Shown one piece after another: positions 10,860 to 22,174 of a stretch of 64,000 bases of DNA; the stretch's first letter is position 1; every line of letters starts with the position of its first letter. The stretch is from Mesostigma viride (taxonomy: Eukaryota; Streptophyta; Mesostigmatophyceae; Mesostigmatales; Mesostigmataceae). The stretch is from NCBI GenBank assembly GCA_009746045.1, contig RPFO01000072.1, positions 5,514,507-5,578,506 on the forward strand. Direction: 5' to 3'. Both the position numbers and the translations under genes were made by a program. The notes under the pieces were generated by a model. It saw only the letters and a list, made by a program, of their open reading frames with translations. It was not told where the DNA came from and did not search any database.

Positions 10860-12536
10860 CCAGTAGGGTTTGAGCGAACGAAGCTAGCCTGGCTAAATAG
10901 TCCAGTTCTTAGCACTGGAACGCAAGCTCCTTGGGCCCGGTGGGCCCATCCCCTACGAGAACCTGTCCAGAAAGGTTCCTCGCCCGGCCAGTGCACAACC
11001 ATCGCCTCGCTATCCTGTGCAGCTTCTTCCATGCAGCCAACTGAAGATGACCTCACCGCTAAGCTCCGCAACCCAGCCCGGCCTGCGCAGCCGGCAGCCA
11101 CATCGGCTTCCTCCCTCTGCAAGGATGACGCCCGGCCGAGCGCGCAGTGCTGGAGGAGCACGTACGTGACCTGGCTGCTGCATGGCTGATCTCGCTGAAC
11201 ACGACGCTCAACACGGTGGAGGCCCGGGTCTCCCATATGGAAACCAAGTTCGTCCGCAAGCTCCAACCTCAGTAACTTCACGGCTCTGCAGACCGCGGTA
11301 CAGGCATCTTCGAAAAGGCCGCATGCTGCACTTGTCTCGCGCAGTAAATCAGGTGGAGGGCAAGTGCGGCCTGCTCGTCAAAAAGCTCGAAGCCATCACC
11401 GCCCGAACCGACGTCCTGGCCACGCAGGTCCCGGCAATTGCAGCGCAGATGCCAGGCCACCATCGCAGCCCAGCCCACTCGGCCGGCAGATGATAGCCTC
11501 TCGCCGCACTCCTACGCGGACCTGCTGCGGTCAGCGACCCGGCCTCGACTACTCGGACGCCATCGCCACGAAACTCCAAGAGCTTGAAGACCTTAATCGC
11601 CTGAGGCAAAACAATGGGAGGCCACCGACCGCGCTCGCTGCGACTGCCGGGTGGTGCTGCGTCGCTTCCCCCAGAAGCCAGGTGAGACGTCAACCACCGG
11701 CCTTGCCGACGAGCTCAAGGACCAGCTTCTTACCCTCATCATGGGCCTCGGGTAGGTGAGGTGGAACTGCGTGGCGGTGCATGCCACGGCCGCCTTCCCC
11801 ACTCACGGGACGAGGCGGCTCTCCCACCAGTCCTGCTCACCTCAGACCTCAGTTCCCCTCCCCTGAGGACAAGCAGCGGTTCCTTTCTCGTCATAAGAGG
11901 TCGCACGACCTCACCTGGACGCTCAGGGAAGACGACCTGAACCCCGCTTAGCAGCAGCAGCGACGCGACCTGTGGCCTGAATACCGGCTCCGCCCGACAA
12001 GCAGGACCCCCATGCGCAGAAGCCCAAGGTGTCAGTACTGGAGGGGCGGGGACCTGATGATCATGCAACCACAAGATGTGGACGCGCCCCCTGCGGCCGG
12101 CTATAGAATAGCCCTAGCTTGTAATCATTGGTAGTAGTCACTGCCGCCATGGCAGCCATGCCTAGCTAGAATGTTTGCCTAGCCTTGCCATCATACCTAG
12201 TGCATGCACCGCTAACGCACGGTACACAACCTGCCATAGCCTTAGCTTAATAGCCCTTGTACAGCCAGCCATGCTACGTCCTGGCTATGCTTAGCTTCCT
12301 TGCCCACGCTCCTTGTTATGGTATGCTCACGCGGGTCTTATTGCACCCACAGACCTTGCCAGATCGTCTAATAATCGTGTCCGATTGCTGCTGTGGCATG
12401 CCTTAGCTAGGCATGAAGGAGAAAGGGGGTCTCTGCCCTTTCTTCCTGTTGTGCACATATACAGGGATGAAAAGCACTCCGGTGCTCCGTGACTCCCCAA
12501 AGGGAGCACGAGTTTAATTAATTGATTAATTAATTG
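10860..12536 (+). mobile_element. decayed ORF1-only LINE derivative
   Basis: The plus strand keeps scattered pieces of a LINE ORF1 (for example GLADELKDQLLTLIMGLG near 11705). It then passes directly into a 3' untranslated region from about 12090 and a TTAA-type tail at 12513-12535, with no ORF2 between. The same ORF1-end to 3' UTR fusion occurs at 21.2-21.9 kb. The 3' UTR ends in a hairpin with GTGCTCC (12482-12488) pairing to GGAGCAC (12503-12509). Many stops and shifts show it is inactive. Confidence 0.6.
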
Positions 12537-12722
12537 AAGCGATCACGGAACTCGACCTCCTTCCCGGCGATCGCAGCCGGGGCTTCGGCGGGCAACTGGT
12601 AGCCCCAATCACCATCGCCTCAGTTTTGACACTAATCTCCAACCCCACCGCCCGCGTCTTCAAGCCCAGACAGTCCAGCCAGGTCTGAATGTGCTTGGGG
12701 CGCCCGGCGATGAGGGTGGTAT
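12537..12722 (-). mobile_element. short LINE reverse-transcriptase fragment between TTAA repeats
   Basis: This 186-bp piece closely matches the RT segment at about 10420-10610 on the same strand, including ATGAGGGTGGT next to the YADD-coding region. Both sides are TTAA-type repeats, as if it were inserted in or recombined at the tails of neighbouring elements. Confidence 0.6.
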
Positions 12723-12723
12723 C

Positions 12724-14720
12724 ATTAATTAATTAATTAGGAACATAACTCCGTTGGGAGTATATGTAGCACATAGTAGCCCAGAGAAGGGGCATATTGC
12801 CTATCATACATTCTAAGCTACTTCCTGCAAGGGTGGGAATCATTGTAAAGGACCCTTGCTCTAGGTGCACCAGGGCACTTGCATCCCCATGATCTTCAAG
12901 CTATGCCCAGCGAAGGGGGAGCCTGTCATGGGGGGGAAGATCAGCATGCATGGCTATACAAAAAGCTAGGGCATGGCATCTCAGCAGAGAGTTACTCCCT
13001 GCATGGGCACAACATTACTAAATAAGGCTAGGCATCATCTGGAGTGTGGCACATCATAGGCACACATGTACATGGCTAAGGGAGACTCGTGAGTCAGCTG
13101 GTATAGAGCCTGTAGGAGGCTTACATGTACATGGCCACGGTCTATCTATTCTACACTACTATACTGCTGTATTCCCCTATTAAAGCTGGGGCGTCTGGAG
13201 TCGTTGGGGCCGCGCGGGGGTCGCCTGCCAGCCGCTTGTGGCCGACGTAGATGACCGCCCCCTTCCAGTACACCAGCTGCCCCGCCTTGGTCTGCCGGAG
13301 CTGGAGGTAGGTCGGCCATAGCTCCCGTCGCCGTTGTTGCTGCGCCAGGGTCAAGTCGTCGTCAAGATTGAAGAGAGTCTTCTCGAGCCGCTTGCGGCGT
13401 CGGAGAAAAGAAATCTTGTCCGCCGGGGTCTTAAAGGTGAGAAGGAGCGGGGGCGGCCCTGCCTTACCCCGCGCGCGGGGAAGGCGGTGGGCGACCAGCT
13501 CGATCTCACCAGTAAGGCCCATGTGACTAAGAATTTCTCTCTCAAACGCACGTGCAAGCTTCTCGGAATTCTCACCTTCCTCCATGTCGAGGTTCTTGAC
13601 AATGACGTTAAGGCTGCGCTTGGCAAGCTCGGCCTCCTCGCGGAGGTCAAGCGTCTGCCGCTGGAGCTGGGCTGCGACGGCGGAGGTGGTGGAGGTGGCC
13701 GGTGTGCTGCTTAAGCATGTCCGCCCAGGTCGTGATGGGAGGAGCATCGCCGGCCAGGCCAGCAGAGGCTGGCTTGGTGGCAATGTCCTTCACCCGGCCT
13801 GGGCGGTGAGGCCCGCGGTGTTCTGCAGGATCGACCTCGATAGCGATGGCATTATCCTTAAGACGCTGGTCAATGTCGCGGAGCTGGGCGGTGATGGAGT
13901 CGGTGGAGGCGGAGGGGGGGGGGGGGGGCGAGGAGGGTGGCGGTGGCGGTGGCGGTGGGGATGGTGGGGAGCTCAGCAGCCAGCGTGCGACCCACAGCTG
14001 CCACATCTGCAGCTAGGGGCGTCACGTGCTGTGAGATGGTTTCTTGGAGGTGGAGTCCTGAGGAAGGTGGATTTGGTCAAGGGGGAGGGGGTCCAGAGGT
14101 CCGTGACAGAGCGCTGAAGGATGGAAAAGAGGGCGGCGAGCTGAAGACGGGGGCGAGACCAGCGGGCCAGGTTCTCAGCATGTTGTCGGACTGTAAACCG
14201 GCCGTCAGGTCCAGTGCGGAGGCGGCTATGGCTTTGAAGGCGCTGGCACAGGTCGAAAATGGAGGCGTATGACCCATAAAACACGAGCTCCAGTATCTTG
14301 ATGGGTGGCATGTCGAAAAAGCCGGGTCTGGCATCGTCGAAGGTGGAAAATAACCCGTCAACGTCAAAGTCGCGCTCAGACCAGCTCGGTTCGGTTGGGC
14401 GGCTGCGTTTTGGCTCAGGCGAGGCTGAGGGCGAGGCAGGAAGCCCGGGAGGGTGCTGGACGACCACCAGTGCGCGACTAGTGTCATCATTGCCTGCCGG
14501 ACCTGAGGGCGAAGCTGCAGCCGGAGCTGCAGACGTATTTTCATTGCCGAGCGCAGCCGTCAGGCTGCGTTGCGTCGATAAGCGTTTGCTGGTCGTATAT
14601 TGCGTGATAGCTGCGGAAAATTAGATCAGCATGTGCGTCCTAGAAAGACGCGCCGATTGTGATATTCACGGCTGAATTCGGTGCTCAAACGTGAAAGTTA
14701 TGAGCTCCGCCGTCGATCAG
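12724..14720 (-). mobile_element. ORF1-only LINE derivative with 5' UTR, ORF1, 3' UTR and TTAA tail
   Basis: Element sense reads leftwards. A 5' UTR at about 14560-14710 resembles the 168-bp monomers at 59.5-60.0 kb (shared GTGATAGCTGCGGAAAATTA-like and AGTTATGAGC strings). An ORF1 with frameshifts follows (14560-13151), then a 3' UTR, the hairpin CTCC-CAAC-GGAG at 12749-12760 and a TTAA tail at 12724-12738. There is no endonuclease or RT, so it resembles a half-LINE that would depend on enzymes from a complete element. Confidence 0.6.
13151..14560 (-). pseudogene. LINE ORF1 protein (nucleic-acid-binding type), frameshifted
   Basis: Three overlapping minus-strand frames make up one ORF1. An N-terminal part (about 14467-13973) contains FDMPPIKILELVFYGSYASI. 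A Pro-rich linker with a G10 homopolymer at 13915-13928 follows. The C-terminal part (13783-13151) contains a probable coiled coil, NVIVKNLDMEEGENSEKLAR, typical of an RRM-like ORF1 fold, and FNLDDDLTLAQQQRRRELWP. Such proteins coat the LINE RNA. Two frame changes, one at the homopolymer, break it. The first could be a sequencing error. Confidence 0.6.
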
Positions 14721-14739
14721 CCATGGCTACCTCGTGGCT

Positions 14740-15200
14740 CGTATCATGCATTGACAGACGTGGCCATGCACATAATTAAAAAGATGGTATCATCCATGGC
14801 CATGCACATAATTAAAAAGGTGGTATCATCGATCCGCATAATAAATCAGGTAAGACAGGCGGTAACCCGATCGAGGGCCACCGCCGTCGTATTCGCGATG
14901 TCCAAGCCAGGCTCGAACCCCGGCCTTATTTAGAGTAGTGAAGCGCGCGCACGTGCCCGGCGCATGATGTGATCGGTCCACGTCAACAATGAACAGATAT
15001 GGGGACAGGACACAACCTTGCCACACCCTGTGGTGATCGAAGGGGGAATATGGTGGGGTGGTGCACCTTCCGCAGTCCGCACTACTGCCTATGATCGGGC
15101 TCATATACAGCCGGCGAACGGCAGCAATAAATGCTGGGGGCACATGATCCAGAGCTAGGATGGCCCAAAGATCGAGCCTCCCAGAGGACCGTCTCGATGG
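14740..15200 (-). mobile_element. LINE reverse-transcriptase fragment
   Basis: Minus-strand frames encode the RT block VWQGCVLSPYLFIVDVDR (about 15030-14980) and LIYYADR-like remains of the YADD motif near 14830. A 40-bp direct duplication (CATGCACATAATTAAAAAG...) lies at 14764-14826. The right side is cut by the REL-type LINE inserted at about 15203. Confidence 0.6.
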
Positions 15201-15202
15201 CC

Positions 15203-18200
15203 TTGATATATACTAAAAATATAATTACTTACAGCAGAGTGAAATCACTCAATTAAACCAAAGCAAACGCCCAGCTATAAACCTATATACAGAGCCATGT
15301 CAAAGCTCTATACTAGGATAAGACCAATGGAAACTCCTAACGGGAGGAACCTAATAGCCCTGCTGCACCGCAAAATCAGCCCACGTACGGCGGAGCATGA
15401 TGTCAGCCATGGCCCGAGTCAGCGCCACCGACAAGCGCGCTGACGCCAATATGACGTCCAGGTCCGCGCCGACCATGGGGCCCGCTGGCCCTCCAGGTCC
15501 AGCCGGTCCTCCCGGAGCCGGCAACACTCCTTGCATGAAGAAGGCGGAGGTCAGGGGCCCCATGGCCCCAAACTCCTCCACTGAGGACAAAGGGCACCAC
15601 ACGATGGTGCCCGACGTCGCCGTAGGCCTGAGGAGCTTGGCCCGCTCCGCCCGGTCCGCCGTGTAACCTGCCGTGAGGGAGGCCCCAGCCACGTGGCTAA
15701 GAGCCAAGGGCCGCGCCAACGCACCGTCAATAAGCAGATGCCGGCCACCCCCCTCAAATTAAGTCCAGCACCACGATGTCAGGCCGGTGGTTGGGGGACT
15801 AGAAGGCAGCGCCATCCGCATCCTCGGACCAGATGTTCGCGTCACTGGGGGAAAACCGACCGAACCATGGCGAGCACCACCGTCAGGAGGACATGCAGTT
15901 TGCAAATACAAATACCAATTCTGATTCTGTTGGCCCCCCATGCAGGCAAGGTAGTGAGTCCCCGTGGGATCCAGCGGCTGCCCACAGCTACCACAATTAA
16001 GGCCGCCAGGCCGGAACAAGAGGCTGCGGGGCGCAAATAGCTGGTGCCGGAGCGCCACCGCGAGTAGTGGCTGGGAGCTAAGGCGAATGGGGGGGCCATG
16101 GGATCGAAGAGCACGAAGGTACGCCGAGCCCACACTCCGCGCAATGAAAGCGAGAACAGCCACGCACGTCCCTGGGCGTTGAGGTCCGCGAAAAGAGCCA
16201 TCCAATCAGCCGTGTGCAGAATACCCACGTAGGTTTTCTGGTGTTTATCGATGACGCGAGCAGCTAGGGAATGCGGCGGGAGATTGAACGGAGGCAACCG
16301 AGGGAGTGCCGCGAGGGAGGCGGCACTGTACCGCCTGAGCGGCACGGCCGGACAGGAGAACAGGCCTGCTGGATCTCAGCATAGGCCTCCTGGATGGCGG
16401 TGACGAAGGGCAAAGGGCTGCTGGGGTCCAGGAGGTCAGGCGCTGCCGTTGCCAAAAGGCCGGGGCAGGAGCCGGCAGCTTTCCGCCCACGACTGAGCGA
16501 CGGAGCCCAAAAATGCTGCTGGGGCCAGCCGGGCGGCACGAGTCAGACCACAGCCACCCATCCGTGCAGGCAGGGAGCTGCAATGCGAATATAGCATGTG
16601 GCGGGAGGTCGGGGCCCGGGACCAGCTGCGCCATTGAAGGCCGACTGGATGCGTTCGTCGTGGCCCTCGGCGGCCAGCCGGACCTGAGCCGGAAGAGCGC
16701 CCCGGAGCCAGTGAACGACGCGAGGGTGAGCGCAAAACCACAGAAGAGACCCTTGGTCTGCGAATCATGAATTAATTCATTCATTCCTTGGTCTGCGAAT
16801 CATGAAGGCGCGCAATCAAGGGCAGTACCTTAGTGCGTGCCTCGAGGGCGGCCCGCAGAGTATCGATGACAAACTCGGGGTCGCCAACCGGAACGCCGAG
16901 GACATCCAACCCATGGAGGCGCTCATCCCGGCCCAAGAGCTGGGCGGAAAGCCGGATCGAGCAATCACCTTGCATGGGGCGAGTACACCGCGCACTTGGC
17001 CAGGGTCAACTGGAGGTTGATGTCGGCCACCGCGGTCTGCAGTGCCAGCAGAGCCGCGGTGGTGTCCGGCACAGGGCCCATGAGGTAGTAGATATCATCC
17101 AAGTAGGCCTGGATAGCTACCGCCGGGTGCATGGGCAGCATGGACCGCTTGGAGGCAACCCTGAAGGGGGGCGGCAAAGTACAGGGGTCCCAGGGGGTCC
17201 CCTTGCTGCATGGGTGCCCGACCGCGACAGCAGGCCGCCGCGAGTGCCGTCCTCCATGATGTGAACCAGTTGGCCGGGCTGGCCGTAGCACACGGCTGTT
17301 CAAGCCGGTACAAGTCCTCGAAGGACTCCATGACTGCCGCAAACATGCTTGCGCCGGCGGGACAGACTGTTGAACGCGTTGAGGCAGTCGACCTTGACGA
17401 CAGCGTGGGTGGGGTGGGCCTCGAGGTAGGCCTGCACCGAATGCATGGATGAGGATATCCGCCCTGCCTGGAGTCGTCACCCCCAGCTGGGCCGCCACCG
17501 AGGTCTCACCCGCTGCGAGGGCGGCCGGGCGGGCAGAAAAAGGCACGGAGCTCGGGCGCCTTTTGGCGGCAGATCACTTTGCCCACGAGCTTGCGGAGCA
17601 CCTCACCGCAGGCGATCGTCGGGCACACCTTGCCCTCGATCGGGGGGGGGCAAGACACCCTCATGAGCAGAGCGAGGAGGCGAGCGCCCGCTAACCACTC
17701 GATCACGCGCAGCGGGAGGAACGCGACCAGCCGCCAGGTCAATGAGGGTGTCAAAGAGAATGTCCTCGCCCCCATGCCCCACCAGGACCTCCAAGTGCTC
17801 GTAGCGCCAGCCCGACGGCCCGGTAGAGGAAGCCCGCGGGACCGCACGCATCACCTCCAGGAAGCAGTCGCGGTCCAGCCGGAGGGGCCGGGGCCGGCAG
17901 GGGGTCCGGCACGGGCAGCTGGAATCCGGGCTCCGCAGGGTGAAGAGCCTCCAAGGCCGCCAGGGTAGCCGCATTGGCTGGGGCCAGCTTGGCCATGTCC
18001 AAGCGGGTCATGGCCCGGCTGAGCTGCCCTTCGCGGACGAGGCGGATGACGTCGGCGGCCACCCGCTCGAAGGAGACCTCCCCCGACAGCCGGGCCGTGC
18101 GCGGGGGCGGCACGCCAAACAGCCCCTCCCAGTCCCCCTGCAGAAAGCGTCGGCAACGGGGAATGACCGCACCGTGGAGGCCGCGCACACCACGCCCGAG

Positions 18201-19200
18201 AGGTCCGAGTGAGGAGCAGGCGGGGGGTCACCATGTGCAGTTTAAAGCCCAGCGGGTCGTCCGGAGCGGCGTGCATGCGCCGGAGAGAATTAAACGATTG
18301 CACATTGCGCGATAAGGCTACGCGCGCGGTGGGGGACTCAGGTCGGTCAGGGTAGACGTCGGGTTGATGGCGCATGCATCCCAGGGAACCGTGTCAAGCC
18401 AACGCCAACCGGCCGAGTAGTCGGGCGGCGGGGGCTGGGAACCGGTGGGAGCCGAGGCGGGAGGGGGGGAGGGGGCCGGGACGGCTGGCCGGTTGAGGGG
18501 CCGTTGAGCAACACAGGCGCCGCGCGTGCTGCCGAGCGCGCCCGTGAATGGAGTACACCCGCTGGCAGTGAGCTTCCGGGCGCCGGTAACAGCTCATGGC
18601 CTGCAGATCCGCCGCGCCGAGATCGGGGTGCACAGCGCGAAGGTGCATGCTGGCAGAGGAGGTTACGGTTGTGGAACACACCAGCACACGGGGACCCCGT
18701 GGGAAGCAGCACGGCACACCGGTGAAGGCCGTCGGCGGGCGCTGAGTGGCGGGGACGGCGGCGCCAGCAAAGGCAGGTGGGGCCTGCGGCGTCTCCCCAG
18801 CCGGCGGGCCGGCAGGAGCGCGCACCACGACCCGACCAGCGCCCGGCATGCCCGCCGGGGCCACGGAGGAGGCAGTGCCCACCAGGGAGACCCCCAGCGG
18901 AGGGGGATCGAGAACGCCGGCGCCCCTCCCAGGGGATCGACTCGCCAGCCGCGCGCCCGCGACCACCCCAGGCCCCGGCAACGAGGCCGGGGGAGGCAGC
19001 CGAGGGGCCGGGCCGGCAGCTGGCCCGGCCCGGGGCCCGGGGGGGACCCTGCGGGGGACCCAGCGAGACCGGGGGCGGGCCGAGAGGAAGCGCAGTCCCA
19101 GGGCCGACACAACAGCCCGACACAACAGCCCGGCACAACGCATTACAATTCGTTCAAGTGGCCCGCCGGAGCGGCTGTACAATTTTTCCCAGTGAGCGCG
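15203..19200 (-). mobile_element. longest copy of an REL-type non-LTR retrotransposon
   Basis: Minus-strand element of about 4 kb ending in a 3' UTR shared by five copies in this window (GTAAGTAATTATATTTTTAA end). From 5' to 3' it shows Pro/Ala-rich sequence with degenerate C/H clusters near 18700-18560, an RT, a CCHC motif (CGSCGQPLDPTGTHYLACMG at about 15990-15930) and a PD-(D/E)XK-like endonuclease region. This order is that of R2/Utopia-type LINEs, which have one ORF and a C-terminal restriction-like endonuclease. The clade name is inference. Many frameshifts make it inactive. Confidence 0.65.
15359..18420 (-). pseudogene. RT/REL polyprotein of the non-LTR element, frameshifted
   Basis: RT motifs are visible in successive frames: VVKVDCLNAFNSL (motif A, about 17410-17372), MQQGDPLGPLYFA (motif B region, about 17215-17175) and AYLDDIYYLMG (YLDD catalytic box, about 17105-17070). 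The thumb region follows (LPLIARLHDSQTK at 16830), then the CCHC finger, then RPDIVVLD-type and LIDVSV-type strings of the endonuclease, ending MLRRTWADFAVQQGY at 15359. At least six frame changes separate these blocks. The intact version of the 3' third is at 27492-28028. Confidence 0.65.
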
Positions 19201-19299
19201 CTGCCAAGTGTACTTGTGGGCAAATTTTTAGGTGCCCCGTCACTTCGAGGTACTAAAAATTAGGCTACGGTACGAATTCAGCGAATTTCAGCGAATTTT

Positions 19300-19835
19300 C
19301 AGTCGAGCCAAAGGAAGTGACGCCAACTACCAAAAAGTTTCCGTTACGAATTTTCAGCCCAACACTCGCGCAAAATGAAGTGACGGCAACTACCAAAAAG
19401 TTTCCGTTACGAATTTTCACTCCCACACGTTTGCACAAAAGGAAGTGACGGCAACTACCAAAAAGTTTCCGTTACGAATTTTCAGTCCCACACTTCGCGC
19501 AAATTTTAGTAGGGCTGCACGCAAGCTACCTTTCAAAATTTTGCGCTAGTATGGAACGCATTTCATTCGTCTGGAGGAACGCTGCCCGCCAACTACCCCC
19601 GTTCAGAAAGTTCCGCCGAAATTTACCCGAGATTTGGAAATCTGAACGTCCGCGCAAATTTTAGTAGGGCTGCACGCAAGCTACCTTTCAAAATTTTGCG
19701 CAAGTATGGAACGCAATTCATTCGTCCGGAGGAATGCTGCTCGTCAACTGCCCCCGTTCAGAAAGTTGCGCCGAACTTTACTTGAGATTTGGAAATCTGA
19801 ACGTGCGGTTGGAGTTTCGCGGGGAAACCCAAGTT
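19300..19835. repeat. two families of tandem repeats in an AT-richer intergenic block
   Basis: About three copies of a ~64-bp unit with CAACTACCAAAAAGTTTCCG occur at 19310-19500, followed by two copies of a ~155-bp unit with GTAGGGCTGCACGCAAGCTA at 19498-19830. Sequences at about 19150 and 19910 containing GGAGCGGCTG are inverted relative to each other and flank the block. I see no gene here. Confidence 0.6.
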
Positions 19836-19879
19836 CCCAAGTAATTCACCAATGACGCGCTTCGAACACTTGTCCGCTA

Positions 19880-20202
19880 AAACCTAAGCAGCCGCTCCGC
19901 CTGGCCACTTAAACGAAACTTGATGGGGCAGCGCGGCGCGGAGTGGAGCAAGCTGCGCGCGATGCACGCTTGATGGAATGTGTGGCCGCACGCGGGCAGC
20001 TGCGACACAAGCCATCCCCCTGCCGGAAGGGCTCGAGGCAGATGGCACAGGAGCCCGACTCGGGGTCGTCCCCCTCGATCCAGATGAACACACATGAAGA
20101 ACAGCCGAAAACCATCCTGGGGCAAATGCGACGCACCTCCTCCATCAACCGGACCACCACAAATATACAGCCATGACATTTGCCATCACCTTCCGAGTTC
20201 AC
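19880..20202 (-). pseudogene. RING-H2 finger fragment, frameshifted
   Basis: The first zinc-binding half (SCAICLEPFRQGDG, about 20060-20018) lies in one minus-strand frame. The second half (LPACGHTFHQACIARSLL and RCPIKF, about 20000-19915) lies in the next frame, so a single-base shift separates them. The combined spacing C-x2-C ... C-x-H-x2-H-x2-C ... C-P matches RING-H2 ubiquitin ligases. Only the domain and a short upstream part are seen. It may be a decayed host gene, a captured exon, or a real gene with a small intron or sequencing error at the junction. Confidence 0.5.
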
Positions 20203-20592
20203 AGTTACACTGTTACAGGGCAGATTCGGACTTCCTCAAGTACTGGATAGTACCACTCTATGATCCATGTGCAAATACCGATGATCCGGCACTGAATCAA
20301 TTGGCTCTACAATATTCTTATATATTATCCAGCTAGTTGGGCACGTTGATAGTTCACTCTCCTTGGTTTGTTGGCAGACAAGCTAGTGGCCAGCCTTCAT
20401 CATGTGTGACAGCATCCTAATAAGGTTTAGCTCGCGACTAATCCTCGCATGATGCTTGAACCAGTACACAGCTGCACTTAAACTAGAAAGTTGTACGCAT
20501 TGAGACACAATTTGCGAGATCCATGCAACATACTCTATCTCCTATGTTTTCCTTTCTCTTCTTTGTCAATACAATGATGTTCATACATCTAC
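20203..20592. other. intergenic, nothing recognised
   Basis: No coding, RNA or repeat feature could be supported in this stretch. Confidence 0.4.
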
Positions 20593-20604
20593 ATGTATAT
20601 CTCC

Positions 20605-20934
20605 TGACCTCCGCCTTCTTCAAGGAGTGTTGCCGGCTCCGGGAGGACCGGCTGGACCTGGAGGGCCAGCGGGCCCCATGGTCGGCGCGGACCTGGACGT
20701 CATATTGGCGTCAGCGCTTGTCGGTGGCGCTGACTCGGGCCATGGCTGACATCATGCTCCGCCGTACGCGGGCTGATTTTGCGGTGCAGCAGGGCTATTA
20801 GGTTCCTCCCGTTAGGCGTTTCCATTGGTCTTATCGTAGTATAGAGCTTTGACATGGCTCTGTATATAGGTTTATAGCTGGGCGTTTGCTTTGGTTTGAG
20901 TGATTTCACTCTGCTGTAAGTAATTATATTTTTA
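20605..20934 (+). mobile_element. 5'-truncated REL-LINE copy, 330 bp
   Basis: Contains only the last 70 codons of the REL polyprotein (ending FAVQQGY) and the complete 3' UTR. It is flanked by a 12-bp target duplication ATGTATATCTCC at 20593-20604 and 20935-20946, which fixes both ends. Confidence 0.85.
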
Positions 20935-20961
20935 ATGTATATCTCCTTGATCCAAGTAAAT

Positions 20962-21215
20962 AAATCAATTAATTAATTAATTAAGAACATAGAGCTCCGT
21001 GGGGAGCATATGTAACACATATCCCTGCATGAGAAGGGGCATACGGGTTTTTAATACAGTCTGGGCTACAACCTGCAGGCGGAGGATGTAGACTGCCACC
21101 TACACCGAATGTGATCCTGCACCACCATGATGGTTCATACCTAAAAGAAGGCCTGCATGACATGTGGGGTGGAAGATGATTATGGCTTGGCTCAGTATTA
21201 TATCTGGTGCTTGGC
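20962..21215 (-). mobile_element. LINE 3' end fragment with TTAA tail
   Basis: A minus-strand 3' UTR related to 12740-13000 ends in a (TTAA)n tail at 20962-20983, with the tail-proximal hairpin GCTCC-GTGG-GGAGC at about 20991-21004. No coding sequence remains. Confidence 0.55.
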
Positions 21216-21890
21216 ATCTCAGCAGACGATTGACAGCTGGACGACGACCTGCTGACCCCCGCTGAGCAGCAGCAGCGACGCGACCTGTGGCCCGAATACC
21301 TCCGCCACAAGCAGGAGCCCCATGCAGAAGCCCAAGGTGTACTGGAGCCGGGGCGGGACCTGATGATCAACCACAAGATGTGGACGCCTGCTGTGGGCTA
21401 GAATAGCCCTAGCTTGTAATCATTGGTAGTCACTGCCGCCATCGGCATTAATTCGGCAGCCATGCCTAGAATGTTTGCCTAGCAGAGCCACCATACCTAG
21501 TCATGCCGGTACCACACGGTACACAACCAGCCATAGCGCTAGCTTAGCCCTAAGTTGTACAGCCATGCTACGTCCTGACTATTACTACTTGATGGCTATC
21601 AAGGAGACAACCAGCGCAGGCCAGAAATCGGGAGAATCCGGCTATGATCAGCTTACTTGCCCACGCTCCTTGTTATAATATGATCACACGGGTCGCATTG
21701 CACCCACAGAACTTGCCGGATCCTCTATCGTGTCCGATTGCTGCTGTGGCATGCCTCTGGCATGAAGGAGAAAGGGGGTCTCTGCCCTTTCTTCCTGTTG
21801 TGCACACAGCCACACACAGGGATTAAAAGCACTCGACCGGTGGTCCGTGACTCCCCAACGGGGCCACGAGTTTAATTAATTAATTAATCT
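21216..21890 (+). mobile_element. ORF1-end/3' UTR LINE derivative with TTAA tail
   Basis: The plus strand encodes the ORF1 C-terminus (LTPAEQQQRRDLWPEYLRHK at about 21256) and a stop near 21400. A 3' UTR nearly identical to that of the 10.9-12.5 kb copy follows (GAATAGCCCTAGCTTGTAAT shared), then a tail at 21872-21887. The terminal hairpin GTGGTCC (21840-21846) / GGGCCAC (21861-21867) differs from the other copy by a compensating change. Confidence 0.6.
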
Positions 21891-22174
21891 CAGCAGAGAG
21901 TAACTCTCTGCATGGGCAAAGCATGACTAAATCCTCTAACTAAAGCTAATGCATTGGCGGGTGTGGGCCCATCACGTAGGCATACACGGCCACGTCACTA
22001 AGCTTTACCAGTCTACACTACTGCTATATAGTCCCCTACTAGGCTGGGGTGGCTGGCCGGGGTGGCTGAGGCGGCAGGGGTCGCCTGCCAGGGCTTGTGG
22101 GCGATATAGATGTCCGCCCCCCTCCAGTAGACCGGCTTCTGCCCTGCCGTCTGCCGGAGCTGGAGGTAGGTCGG
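21890..22174 (-). mobile_element. 3' part of an ORF1-type LINE interrupted by the gag-only LTR element
   Basis: Minus-strand ORF1 C-terminus (TYLQLRQTAGQKPVYWRGAD at about 22165-22105) runs to a stop near 22013, and a 3' UTR leads to the TTAA tail shared with the neighbouring plus-strand copy. The upstream half resumes at 31430 after the LTR element, with GTCGG duplicated on both sides. Confidence 0.7.

Noticed and set aside
18394-19263. Long Pro/Ala/Gly-rich frames on both strands
   Set aside because: High GC content keeps several frames open. Only degenerate C/H clusters suggest the N-terminus of the REL-LINE, so no separate gene is called.
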